Assembly (NCBI GenBank): GCA_037349315.1
Contig: JBAIAC010000033.1
Span: 25,438,001-25,502,000 of the forward strand
Source of the DNA: Chelydra serpentina
Lineage: Eukaryota; Chordata; Testudines; Chelydridae
Direction: 5' to 3'
DNA: 64,000 bases
In this document: in pieces, positions 11,501 to 23,388 of the stretch
How the letters are laid out: the number at the start of each line of letters is the position of its first letter
How positions within the stretch are numbered: position 1 is the first letter of the stretch
The notes under the pieces: generated by a model
Database searches by the model: none
What the model was told of the DNA's origin: nothing
The model's input: the letters and a program-made list of their open reading frames with translations, nothing else
Position numbers and translations under genes: made by a program

Positions 11501-13331
11501 TGCTTCCCTCCAGCGCCCCATTGCCACAGGTACACACCACCTTCCCTCAGATGCTTGCCCAGACACACAAACACTCCCCACTCCTGGAGATACAAGGCTC
11601 TCCTCTCCTCTCCCGCCCAGTCTACACCAACCCCCAACAGACATAAAGTACTTCAACACAGACCCTCACCTCTCACCCAACATACCCCGTCTACCCACTG
11701 GTGTAGGCTGTCTCGGCCACATGTCTTCTGCTGTGTCTATCAGCGATGTCCCTGGGACTCCCTTTGCCACTGGAGGTTGCACTGGAAGCGGGTGTCTCAG
11801 TTTCCCTCCGCTGTGATGCTGAGGTAATGGCAGTCTTTCCTTTTTATTAGCTGGTATAAACACACATCTCTTGGCAGCAGCCTGGCTTCATCAGCCTATG
11901 AAGACCATTTTCCTTTTATCTATAATTTAGTAAAGTATCAAGCCATGAAAGTTTTAACAATCAACAGCAGCAGATTTTTTTGGGGGGACGGGGGCTACAA
12001 AAGCTGTTTTATCCCAAGGCTGTGGCTCTTTTTTAGATCTTCTCAACAAAGGCTTCAGCTGCTCACACAGGAGCAAATTCATTTGACCTCTATTCTCTCC
12101 TGGTGGAACGGCTCCCTATCTGCTCCCGCCAGAGCCAGGTACCTGGCCGGGCAGGGCAGGTGAGCAGGGGACGCTGGCGTGAGAAATGAGTGTTTAGTGA
12201 GGTTTGCGCCTGGTGGGAGGGAGAGGACTCGTGTCGTTGGCAAGGCAGGGCATGGGCTGGCTGTTGCTGGAGAAATTTGAGGCAAAGACCCAGCCACTGC
12301 TCTGACTTTGAATCAACGTTCAGGGGGACAGGGAGGAAAGAGAAGCATTGATGGACACAAAGATGTGGGATGGGGGAAAGCAGAGAGCGGGGAGCAGGAA
12401 ATGTGGGAGGTGGAAGGGGAGGAGGTGTTGAACAAAGAGAAAATGTAGGGGGCGAATTTTGGCTAGTGAGGAATGGGGACCAGGCTGGAGAGGGATAATG
12501 GTGGGAATAGGCTGGCGCAAGAAGAAATCATCAGGCAGGGGGAATGAGTTGGAGGAGAAGGGGGAAAGGAAGTGGATGGCAAGAATGTATATGAGGGCAG
12601 AGAGATAGGGGAGAAAGGGAAGGATAGCCGGGGTAGGAATGGGGTGTGTGAATTCCAGGAAAGTGGACCAGGGGTGAGAGGTGCTGGGAGCTGTGCTTCT
12701 ACATTAACCAGAACCAGCCCCTTGGATTTGGATGTAATATTAAAATGTGCCTAATTATTCTTGGACAAGTTTTGTGATCCTGATGATATTAATTATTCTT
12801 AAAGGTCAACAGCACTCACTCGAATCCCCTTCTGTTCTATCATGTAATCAGTTAATTAATTGGAAACTATTTAGCAGTGCCTGCCAAGTGCTTTGTCTGC
12901 CTCGTGTTGGGTTGTTTTGTTACTGCTGATTTCCCCCGCTCCCTGCCCACCGCTTTCTTCAAAGTCCAGAGAACCTGCAGAGTTGCCTCTTCCCAGCCTG
13001 GCCGCTGGCACTGAGCCCTCTCGTGAGGGAGAATGTGTCGGGGTTGGGGTTTTTAACAAGCCCACATGAGCACAGCCGTTTGGTAATGTGGGGAGGGGGG
13101 TTGCTCAGGGGTCTGCTGGGATTTTTTGGTTTTCACCCTCCAGCTTTATGTGCATGTAGCAAACCAGGGGGGCTTGGAACATGGCTCTGAGGACAGAAAA
13201 AGGCAGCTCAGCGACTGGGCTAAGCAAGCCTGCCTGAGCAGCTGCATGCTCGATGTGGTTCACCATAGGTCTAGTACAACTGCAGTTGTGGGTTGATGGT
13301 GTAAAACTCCCCAGCCCCTCCCTACGCCCTC
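8583..13331. other. Intronic stretch with purine-rich and AT-rich segments
   Basis: No exon or RNA gene recognised. 12316-12650 is strongly purine-biased (G and A on the + strand) for more than 300 bases. 12735-12875 is AT-rich with several attaatt/taattattc motifs, a candidate conserved element. Frames such as 10424-10855 (minus, 143 codons) and 13610-14134 (minus, in the next stretch) have no domain or initiation context and are taken as chance. Confidence 0.5.
12316..12650. repeat. Purine-rich tract
   Basis: About 330 bases with strong excess of G and A on the + strand (gggaggaaagagaag, ggaggtggaaggggaggagg, ggagaagggggaaaggaag). Not a regular repeat. Confidence 0.7.
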
Positions 13332-13339
13332 CTCAAGAG

Positions 13340-13502
13340 CCATGTTCCCTCTAATTTTTGACAGGCCAGGTGTGCAAAAAATGTCTTCTATGCAAATTGT
13401 TGTGCTTCTGTGCAAATGTTTGTGCGCGCAGTGTTTCGCCGTGTGCGCGGGGTTTAGAATCTGTGTGCGTGCGCACACGCGCACAGCTTAGAGGGAACAG
13501 TG
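13340..13502. mobile_element. hAT-type MITE (163 bp) with 8-bp target duplication
   Basis: The ends tgttccctctaa (13343) and ttagagggaaca (to 13501) are perfect 12-base complements. The flanks are identical 8-mers ctcaagag at 13332-13339 and 13503-13510. The body is an alternating purine-pyrimidine stretch (gtgcgcgcagtg, gtgtgcgtgcgcacacgcgc). Non-coding. Confidence 0.85.
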
Positions 13503-13510
13503 CTCAAGAG

Positions 13511-16500
13511 CTATCTGTGCAGCACGGCTCTCATCTAGTGCCTTCATAAAGGTGATTTACTAATCCATTGGCTCTTGCTGTTTCTATACACACTGCCTGG
13601 AAGCTGGAGTTAAGTATCTTGGGTCTTTGTTGAATATTTTTGCGACTGTGTTGTGGGTTTTGGCTTCTCCGTGTGCTTTGTGGCGTCGGAGGGAGGGGCC
13701 CTTTCATGATTCCCTTCCCAGGCGCTCTCTGTATCGTCCCCTGTATTCTCAGCGTGGCTGGGATCTCTCTTCCGTTGTGCGATGGTCTGCCTCACGCCAG
13801 GCCGGCTGGAAATCTGGGGCTGGGGATGCAGGGGATGGGTCTTCAAGCAGTTTGAGGCAAACAAGCACAATAAGCCCTGCCTCTTGCTGGAGTTGTGAGT
13901 CGGCACGAATGCTGCTTCTGGGCACTGCAGCAGGAAAAAGCCCAGCGTACGGTTATGTTCCGGGTCTGATGGGTGTCCAATTACCCGTGTGGGCTGAGGA
14001 GGAGGAGGGTGGGGTGGGTGAAGGGCACTCGGGGGGAGGATCTCTCTCCATGGTAGGATGGAAGTGGAGGGGAAGGCTCCTCTCACTGCAGGCTGGCTAG
14101 TTGCACTGAGAACTAAAGTGCTTCCGAGCGCCATTGGCCTTCACCCTGCGGGGGAGCTGGCAGGCTCAGGAAATGCCATTGCGGGGCCGAGCCAGCTTTT
14201 TAATACTGGCTTGAATCCTCTGAATCCAGCTGTCCTTGGAGGAGAACATTGTAAACAGCCCCCAGGCAAAGGGCGATGAGCATAACAGGGAGCCTGAGCC
14301 AAACCCTGGCCTCTAAACCACCCCAGACCATGGGAAAGTTTGGATCCAACCTTTGTGACTAGTCCCCATCTCTGTCGCACGCTGAAGCAAAGCCCAGAGT
14401 ACCACTGAACCATCTCTGAGTAAAGCTGGGTGCAGCTGAGAGACCCCCTTGGAAGAAAGGGGGTGGTGGATGAGGGACCGCGTGTGAAGGCTCTGTGGAC
14501 TCTGAAGCGCGTTGGGATCCATTGGGATGAAAGTGCTAGCAGTATGCACGTGGTTATCATTTGCGGTGGGAGGAAAGGCGTGTGGCCGATGAGCTGCTAG
14601 TGCCTAGCTCCAGGGTGTCATAAGCGTGTGTGCATGTTGCTGGCAATTTCACCCTGTGCGGCACTGGCAGGGGAAACGCCCTCAGTCCTCCCCCTGTGTC
14701 TCTCTCCCTTGCATCGTGATTGTGGTTTGGTTTTCATGCTGTCGTTGAAAAAAAAAAAAAACCTCTCCACCCACCCCTCTTCCCCCTCAGATTCTGCTGC
14801 AGGAGCAGCTGGGGACTGTGGAGAATGCCGGCTGCCAGCGAACGCAAAGCGAGGGCAGCTGGAGTGCTGTCTCTGGTTGCCTGCCTAGGAACGGGCCGGG
14901 GCTGGCTAGGTGCATCTGAGGGGCTGGTGTTAGAAAGGATGTGCTGTGATGCATCACGGCGGGCAATGGCTCCACCAGGCTGGCGGTGAAAATCTTTTGC
15001 TTCTCCCCCGCCGGACCAAATCTTGGCATCCGTGCTGGTGTTTCTGGGGTTGTCGTGACTGCTGGCTGTGGCTCTGGCACTGGGAGATGATGTGTTAGGA
15101 TCATGAAGTGATGCTGTTTGGGGTGCCCCGTGTTCTGAGGCAGCATTGGGCAGTCTCACAAAGAGGACAAGGAGACGCTAGGGCAAGAACTGGGGATTTC
15201 CTGGCTGGAATGAAACGTCTTTTTGCTTTCTCATAGTGCTGGTATGCTGGTGGTGACACCTGGAAGAGTCCAGGCAGAGGGAATAGCCGGGGGCTAACAC
15301 CGGCCTCGTCAATTTAACGCTGAGCCCTGTTCTGCTAACTCCTCCACTCTGCCTGCGTGTGAGCGAGAGGCTTGCCTGCGTTTGGCATTGCCGGGTGCTT
15401 TGGCAGGCTCTGTCTCAGCTGTGGCCTATTGGGGGTTTGTGCTGAGCTATCTGAGATTTCAATTTAGTCTAATATTTGCAGAGCCCGATTCGTGGTGAGG
15501 GCCTGTGCCGCCGCCGCGGCTGCTGCTGCTGGGACTTGCAGGGTAATTTTAGCACGTTCATTAAAGGAGGCCAGTACATTTTCCCTTAATGAGCAAAAGC
15601 TGCTTACTAAACAGGAAATAGGGTGGAGGAGGAGAAAGGAGATCGAGGGAGGGAGGGAGATCAGGAGCACAACACTGTTTTTAGAGGTCATTGCATCTGT
15701 CTGGCAGAGATGAACAAGCCAAAGAGTTATTCTCCGGTGCTGTAGAGTGAGGCTTGTTCAAGGGGTTTCTGCCGGACGAGGTGGGCCGTCCAGTATGGGG
15801 ACAGGTGGGACACCTGGGGGATGACCCCTTGCTCTGTTCTGGAAAGGCAATTCCTGTGTCATCGAGCCAGATTACTCTGAGGTGGAATGTTTTTCACTTT
15901 AGCCATTTTGGCACATGGTAGAAAATAGATCAGATGTTGAGGAGTTGGCCTGAAAGAATAGTGGGCCAGTGCATTTGCCCCTCCAGCCACTTTGTGGGTA
16001 CTTTTATGGTGGCACATATTTTTCGTCATTCCCCAATGTCTCTCTCCCCTTGGCATCCTCTTTCTGTGTCAAGTGTGTGGCCCAAGAAGACAGAGCAATG
16101 CCAGAACTGATGATCGGGCCTCTCCTTCCTGTCAGCTTCAGTGTCCAGTTCACACTTGCTGATCAACGCAAGGGAGCCAAGGTGATCAAGAAGTCATCAG
16201 TCCAGGCAGGGCTTTATTGCAGCCATTGGGCAAAGCCCAAATATCCTGGTGAAGACAGAGAGTCCACAGAAGCCTGGATGCGGGGGAGGGATTCCTGGTG
16301 AATGGCAAGGAACCCTGAGGAGTGGGGTGTAAGGGAGGAGGACTTTCCTATGAGGACATATGCAGCAAAGTCAGACTTTGGCATGAAGAGAGGCGGGCAG
16401 AGGTGGACCAGTGGGCTGCGTGTCCATCCTTACTTTAACTTACATCTTCATCTCAAACCCGAAGCACCTTTGGCAACTGGCTGCTCCAGAGAGCCAACAT

Positions 16501-19439
16501 GAGACCCGTGTGAATCTGTGGCGTTTGCTGCCGGTTTCAGTGGGTTAAACTAGCTGCTGCCAGGAATGCTCAGAGGTTGAATTGTCTTGAGAAATGAAAC
16601 AGTGAGAAGTCCACGCTCTGTCTCTATTGTTACCCTGGGTTGTGCCCAGCTGTGTTTGTGCAGGGGCCTGAGCGGGACTGAGGAGGGGGGTAGTTATGTA
16701 GGAATGTCAGGGAGAATTTCCCAGGCTCCCTCTGGTTGGTTTTTGTTCTTGTGGAGTTGGTGGCCCCTTTCTTCTCTTCTCCCATTTCCTCCCTCCTTAT
16801 TCCCTTCCCAAAACTAGGGCTACTGCTGGCTAGCAAATGGCCTGGAGAGAGCCACAGTGGGGTGGTTTCCCTACCCAATGATGCCATCTAGATTTTACTT
16901 CAACCCTGAGTATGCTGTCACGACTTTCTCCTGCTGTGTGCCTGCCGCCTGCCATCCTTGGCCTTTAGATGAGAGAGTGGGGAGTCAGTGGGGGCAGCAG
17001 CATACATGCTATATTGGGGTACAGTGCCTTAATGGGCCAGGCTGACTGGGCCTGTGTTGCACAGAGCTTGAATATCAAAGAAGCCACACACTGTGCCCCT
17101 GACAACCTGGTGCTGGGGAATACATCGGGGATGTGCGTTTCACTTCTAATTTATGCCAAGCACTCGTGCGCGCCCTCTCAGCAGCTCCGTGCAGCTAATC
17201 CTCTGGATCAGGATTTTCGGAGCTGGCAGCGTGTTATTAAAATGTGTTTAAAAACATCTTCCATGCGGAAAGAAATGTGTCAGGTTGGAAAGAAAGGGCG
17301 ACCGTGGAAGGGGGAGCTCAGTGGGAGAAGGAGGGCGGGAGGGTCCGTCCCCAACAGCAGCGTCTTTCTGCCACCAGTTGGACTGAATCACAATAATATA
17401 GTTTGCAGTTTAATTACAGAGGCTCTTGTTTGTTAGTGTCATTAATCAGGCATCTGGCTTAATTTAGCTGAATAAAAATGGCTTTTAATAGTGGAGCCCT
17501 TTTTGCTGCTGCTTAATTGAGGGAAAAGCAAACATGCCATTTCCTTTTCGACTAAAGTCCAATTGTTCTGGATTTCGGGAGCTAAACTCCTCTTTAATCC
17601 GCCACCACAAACAAACAAATCAACCAACCAACACCTCCCCAAAAATGGGAGTGACGAGCCATTTGGCAGATGCACCTCAGTGGCCCCATTCATCTGCTGG
17701 GCCAAGATGACTCTGATCGCCTTGTGTTTCTCTTCTGCCTTTCTTCACCAAGGATTCCTCAGCGCTCTAGCCATGTGCAAACCACTTCAGCTACCACTGA
17801 AATGCAGCCACCTCTGAGTAGGGGTACAGATGCTGACTAATAATGCACACCAGCACTTTAGGAGAGATGAGGTGACGAGTCCCACGCAGTTTAAATTGGA
17901 AGAGGGAGAGGAGGCAGAATGTAATAACCCGGGCTGGAATTGGGTCTGGCCATTAGGACTAATACTTTAACTCTTACAAAAAATGCATGAGATTTATACG
18001 TACCAGTGGTCAGGAATGTTATGTCTCATCTCAAGGACAGCCACTCCAGGAGCACAGCTGCCTCTGACATGATGCTGGGACAGTGGAGTATTGTTGAACT
18101 GTGACCTTTCCAGCAGAGGTCACAAAAGGGTCTTGGTGGTGGTCAACCATTCAAGTGCTCTTTTGACCTGTAGTCTAGAAATGTGGGATACATGGTCGTT
18201 ATGGGCCTCTCCACACCCCCGTTTGGAGCCCCCTTGGACCAGAAGGGTACAGGGAAAGATCATGTTATTTGTGAAAGGGGAAGAGAGTGTTTACAAGGAT
18301 TTCCCATGGAAAGTGGGTCCATATGGGAGGCTGACAGGAGTGAGGTTTAGACTACCTGAGGTGGAAAGGGCTGGTAACATCGGCTATTATTAAGGTTGCC
18401 TACCCTTCCCATGATAAGATCCTATTTTCAGTTGCTTATAACTTGGCTAAATTTTAGCTGTTTGAGTTGGAACTTTTTCATGCAGGCTGTTTGCCTCAGG
18501 CTGAATATTTTTTGGAACATTTAAGCTAAAACAGTTCAGCTGTTCCCAAGAATGAAGTGAGGGAAAATACATTGTTTTATCCGTGGCAAAGAATTCTCTT
18601 TTCTTTGCAAAGCTCTAGTGCCCTGTGCTTTGGAACAGGGATTTGAAATTTGGCAGGCTAGTGGCCTTTGTGTCAGAGATGTGCCTTTTGCTATCCCTGT
18701 GAAAATCTGCCCAAATTTGGCCCAATTATAAGCTTCTGTAAAATTGCAGTTTGCCCATGCTCAGTAAAGAGTTGTTAGATTTTAGCAGGAGCACACTTGC
18801 TTCCAGAGCCTGGAATGGAACCCAAGATTCCAGAGTCTCACCATTCCTCTGCTGTCAGCAACTGTCTATGGAAACCCACTGGCAAAGTGACCCAGGTTCC
18901 TCTGTTGCTGCTCCACACAAAGGATGACAACCTACTACTGCTGTCGGTTACTGTTAGCTCAAGTGACAGACGTCTGTGCTGTGGCTCTAAAAGTTCCAAC
19001 TCTGCCGATGACCTGTATGGGTGTTTATATGGTGCCATATGATGGAATTTTGGTTTTCTCGTTTGGCTTTTAAAAAGTACCCAACCCCTAGGAAATTACA
19101 TACAACCCTCCTGTCCAAAAAAAACCAAACCAAACCAAAAACGAAAGAAGGCTGCAAAGTCAAACGCTCAGATCAGGAATTGTCAGAGTTAAGGTTGCTT
19201 ATGGCTAGGCCAAGGTCTTGTGGGTAAAATAGTATGTGTTCATATAACTAAAGACTGTATCATAATGCATGCACTCGAGGAAGCCAAACAAAGGTTACAC
19301 AGGCAACTTTAATTCTGGCTTTTCCTATTTTTTTGAGTGCTTAACAGTGGCCCTGAGAGCACCCCAGTGTCAGAGGGCAATAGGCACTTTAGTATCTAGC
19401 AGTGAGCCTGAGCTGGCCTGACTCGCGTACTCCAACTCA
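13511..19439. other. Intronic stretch with candidate conserved elements
   Basis: No exon recognised. 15440-15625 holds a short GCC/GCT triplet tract (15508-15532) beside an AT-rich block with attaaagg and ccttaatgag. 17200-17530 is AT-rich with repeated TAATTT, TTAATT and ATTAATC cores. Both look like conserved non-coding candidates (see findings). 18395-18780 has the flavour of an interspersed repeat (gttgcttataacttggctaa) but I could not classify it. A poly(A) run of 13 lies at 14749. Confidence 0.45.
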
Positions 19440-20170
19440 CATTGTCATAATCTGTATCGAACCGGTGTCGTGTAAAGTATCATATGTGAACTGATAAAAT
19501 GCTGGTTGCTCGTGTTATTGTGTGGTGTCTGTATGGGTGATACGAGAAACATTTTGTGATGGAAATGTATTCTCAAGTGTTTTTGGCAGATAGGGTTTAA
19601 GTCAACCCGCCCCCCCCCTCCAGACAAAGGAACATGGTCCCACCTGCTTGCCTTTGCCTCCAATGTAAATTGAACAAAGAGAGGCAATGAAAGGACGCTT
19701 ACATAAAAGGTAAACAAAGCCATCAAACTACTAGTGAATTGAGGAGAGAGCCACTTAACTATCTCAGTGGGGGGGAGGAGACTGCAAAAATGAACATGGC
19801 GTCAGCTCCTTGGTCGACCCAGCAAGCTGAACCTCCAGGAGGGCTTCCTTACTTTGAAAACAAAGATAAAACGTTGAGGATATAAGAGAGAGAAAAAGCC
19901 GTTTTGGCATCCTTCACCTGAAGAGACAAAGAAGCCAAGCGTTTTAAGCTCTGTGTTGGATCCTGGCTAAGACCTGGTCATTCATGCTGGAAGAACAACG
20001 GTGGTGATCAAATCACTTTGAACAAGAGTCTCTAGTTTAAGTTGGGTTTTAGTTTTAGAAGCGTATTTTTACTTTTGTTTGTTTGTAGCCATTTCTGTCT
20101 CAGTTCCGCCTCTTTGGTATCTCTTGAATGTCTGTGCTTTGTTCATACACTTCATCTTGTTTTATTACAC
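19440..20170 (+). mobile_element. LTR-like retroelement copy, second in window
   Basis: Shares layout with the copies at 1368 and 36190. The start includes gtaaagtatcatatgtgaac and tgataaaatgctgg. The 3' part has ttttacttttgtttgtttgt followed by agccatttctgtctcag, which corresponds to the gtaactatttctgacttt block of the other two. A C-tract at 19610-19619 is present. No internal coding region. Right edge uncertain; similarity may extend to about 20550. Confidence 0.4.
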
Positions 20171-21241
20171 CACCACCTCGGTGCATTGTTTCAAATGGAA
20201 GAGTAAAATCATCAGCCAAGCGAACCGGCTGGTGCTGCGTACTGTCTCGCCAAAAGAGCAGCAAACTCAATGAGGTTTGGCGAGGGGCTACAGTGAGAGG
20301 GGCTGAGCTCTTCAGGGGAGATGTTTTGGGTGGACTTGGCGTTAGCGGTGCTGGTTGTGTCACCCTGAAAGGAGTAACCAGGCTGGTGGAAGCGAGGGGG
20401 AACCATTGTACTGCTGTTGTCAGGGCTCTGGGCCAAAGCTGCCCAGCACAGAACTCTCCCAAGATCAGGGACCTTACACAACTCATCCCACTTCAGAATG
20501 TGTGTATCTACCTCTGTTGACCAACGCCTTCCCTGTGGCACTCCCCAGATAAAGGTTGTGAGTAGGTGTCCCTGCCCGCAGTCGCCTGCAGAAGTTGCGT
20601 ATTGGGTCAGACAGTGTCATTGCTCTTCCAAAGGAGCGTTTCCTGCCAGATGTGAGCCAATGACAGTGCGTCCCCTCTTCACTGGGTTCTCCGGGAGGGG
20701 CGCGGCGAAGGAGCGAGGCTAAAAGCCGAACACATCCGCCTAGCAAAGCGCCTCGCGTTAGCAAGGCCGTGTCCCCTCTCCATCTCTCCCTGCCCCAAAT
20801 TGTAATAACACGATTGTGCTATTTTTGATTCCTTATTTGCGTGGAAAGCCTGTTGTTTTTTCTTTCCTCTTTCAGAATCCAATTTTCTCTTGACATTTCT
20901 GCCTAATGTAGCTAAACATGACCTTTGTGAAAGGACACTTCCAGCAAGAATGCTCCCTCCTCTGCAGCTTTGTCTGCCGTTCTTCTACATCTCTCTCTAT
21001 CTCTCACCCATCCCCTTTTCCACCCGTCCCTCTTCTCTCTCTGGTCGGGGGAGGGGCTATAGAGAATTTACTGGCTCATCTTTCTGTAGCAATGGGATTT
21101 TCCTACCCTCTCCTCGTCTGGCGGTGCCAGGCTCCCGAAGGATGACTCTTCCCTGAGGGGCACTGCAGCCCGATTCTCTAGGCATGCCTGCAAGTTGTGC
21201 CCATTTCCTAAGACTTCCCCGCGGACGGGAAGCAGGAGCCG
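20171..21241. other. Intronic stretch, no feature recognised
   Basis: Overlapping frames of up to 130 codons (20100-20552) lie on both strands and lack domains. They may fall in the 3' part of the LTR-like copy. CpG-richer segment around 20690-20760. Nothing further supported. Confidence 0.4.
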
Positions 21242-21527
21242 TGGGCTTGTCTAAATGGAGACGTAGTGCGTGGCAAGCTGGGGTGCAAACCTCCCGCACG
21301 GTAGCCTGCTGCGCACTAACTGGCTGTGTGGACCTTGCGGCCGCGCCCTGTGTTCCGTAGTGTGGTTTGATTCACTGCTGAGTGAAACGGTGGTAGGTCT
21401 AAGCGCACTATGGAACTCTTAGCATGAGTAGCAAGGTCCACACGAGCCGTTAGCATGCAGCAAGCTAGCATGTTGTGGATTTACACCCCGGCTTGCCACG
21501 CGCTAAATCTCCTTATAGACAAACCCA
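21242..21527. mobile_element. Long-armed foldback MITE (286 bp)
   Basis: The left arm tgggcttgtctaaatggaga is complementary to the right arm, whose complement starts tgggtttgtctataaggaga. Pairing continues inward for about 45 bases (cgtggcaagctggggtg against cgtggcaagccggggtg). Inner arms pair again (gtgtggaccttg against ggaccttgcta complement). Non-coding. Superfamily not assigned. Confidence 0.75.
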
Positions 21528-23388
21528 GCGTTGGGAATTGAGGCATCTTTGCTGCCTCAGTGAGATTCTTGCCATTTGCAGTGCTTTATGCACGGTATGA
21601 TGTAGTGCGACATGAAGCCTCGCCTCATGGATGCAGCAGTGTCATGTGGCTACTACCACACAGCTGTATGACACCAGGGCACATGATGGGGTTAATCCCC
21701 TAACCAAAGTGAATGACGTGTATTTGGGAGTGTTTGCCTTGTAAACAGCATAGATGTGTCTGGGCTTCAACTGCAGAATTCCAGTCTGACCTCTTCAGGA
21801 GAGGTTGTCCTAAGTTAGAGCAACCCCTGGGCTGTTCTAACCTATGCCACTTAGAATCTGAGTGGCAGAGAGGTGGCTTAAAGTGACATTTGCCCTCCAA
21901 CCCCCGACTATGGCTTGTGTGCTACATGTCTCATAAAGCAAAGCCTAGAATCTGCCATTGACTCTCTCCTGGTGGCTGGATGGCACACTGGCTTGTTATT
22001 GTAGCATCTCTCAGGCAGGTTGGGTTGCAGAGGCCAGGGTGTCTCAGGTGGGCTGGCTGGGCAGAGACACAGAGCAGGCAGGTTTCCAGGGGCTTTGTGA
22101 GCAAGATTGTGAGGAATTCTTCCAAACTGGAAAGGTAAAACTCCTTCGGAGACTCCTGTACCTCAAAAAGATCAGTTTGGATTTGTAGGACCCATCCCTT
22201 CCATCGCCCTAACACTACACACCTGGCCTCACTGTATATTGCTTTCTTATTCTGAGAGTAAGAGCCAAATCAATCTAATAGCCCAAACCCTTCAGCCTCC
22301 CTCATGTATCAAACCCATGTAGAGCCGAAGTCAGTGCCTCTCCGTGTCCGCTCTCAATGCTGCCTCGTGTTTATCCCATTTCCCCGAGTCTGATGGGGAT
22401 CCTCGTGCTTGGCCTATAGCAAACTTGGCTGCCTGTAGCTGCCTTCGTGCCACCTCCGTCTCTTGCCCCATATTTCCTCTTCAGCTGGCTGCAGATTTAA
22501 TGAGGCTCTGGGTCTCTTGTTCACGTCTCTTGCTCTTGGTTGCCATTCTCAGTGAATAAGGTCACAGCATGAATGATCTCCGCAGCCAAGGAACCGCTGT
22601 CATAGTTGATTGATTGCCATGCCTGCCCAGGCATAGGTGACCAGGGCAATGATGATTCAGATGGGCCAGCGAAGGGGAGGGAAATTAGAGGATGAGGAAG
22701 GGGTTGAGTGTTAGGGTTAGACAGAAAAGGGTCAGTGCTTTAATGGGAGGGAGAGAGATCCAGGAGAATGGGGCTATTGGTGATTAATAAGGGTGCAGAA
22801 CCCCATTGCTGAGAAGGAGGGAAAGAAAGTCCTGTTCACTGGACATTCGTTGCTGACATGCAGTGATGGAGCTGGCTTCCTGTTCCTCCCCATGCAAAAG
22901 GCTCTCCCCCACTACCAGCACTGCAGGAATGGGCTCCCAAACCAAAGATTCTCCTGGGCAGATATTGCTGCCTCTGCACTCAGGGTGTGGAACCCCAGAT
23001 CTCAGCCTTCACTGTGTGGGGGTGTGACTTAAAAAGCCAGATAACGACTTCAGGGGTTACTGAAGTTTATTGCTGAACTTCCAATTGAAGCCTAAACTCA
23101 GGGTTCGCCTGTGATCCTCCCTTACCTCTTGGTTCTTGCTGTAAAACGGGAGTTCGGTTGGGAAGAGGAGAAGGCGGAGGTAATTAGGCTGTAATTAGGA
23201 GAAGGCTTTATGATCACTCACGCTGATGATTAACGGCTTGGAGCTTTTGCCCCTAGTTTCTGCAGCGGTGTCTTTTCATGCTCAAGTTGTTGCAGGTGCA
23301 AAAACTTCAGCTTGCAGGTGTGAGCTGAATTTGTGTGTGTAGACTGAGCTGCCAGGTGTGTAGCTTTGACGTGCAAAGCTGTGAGGCC
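21528..23388. other. Intronic stretch, no feature recognised
   Basis: Short frames only. No repeat family recognised. The segment 22950-23040 ends in a short frame without splice partners. Confidence 0.4.

Noticed and set aside
13610..14134. 174-codon minus-strand frame
   Set aside because: Proline- and serine-rich without a domain, overlapped by a 157-codon + frame; no independent support.
21310..21360. Local CpG-rich sequence suggesting a promoter
   Set aside because: It lies inside a foldback MITE and has no associated first exon.
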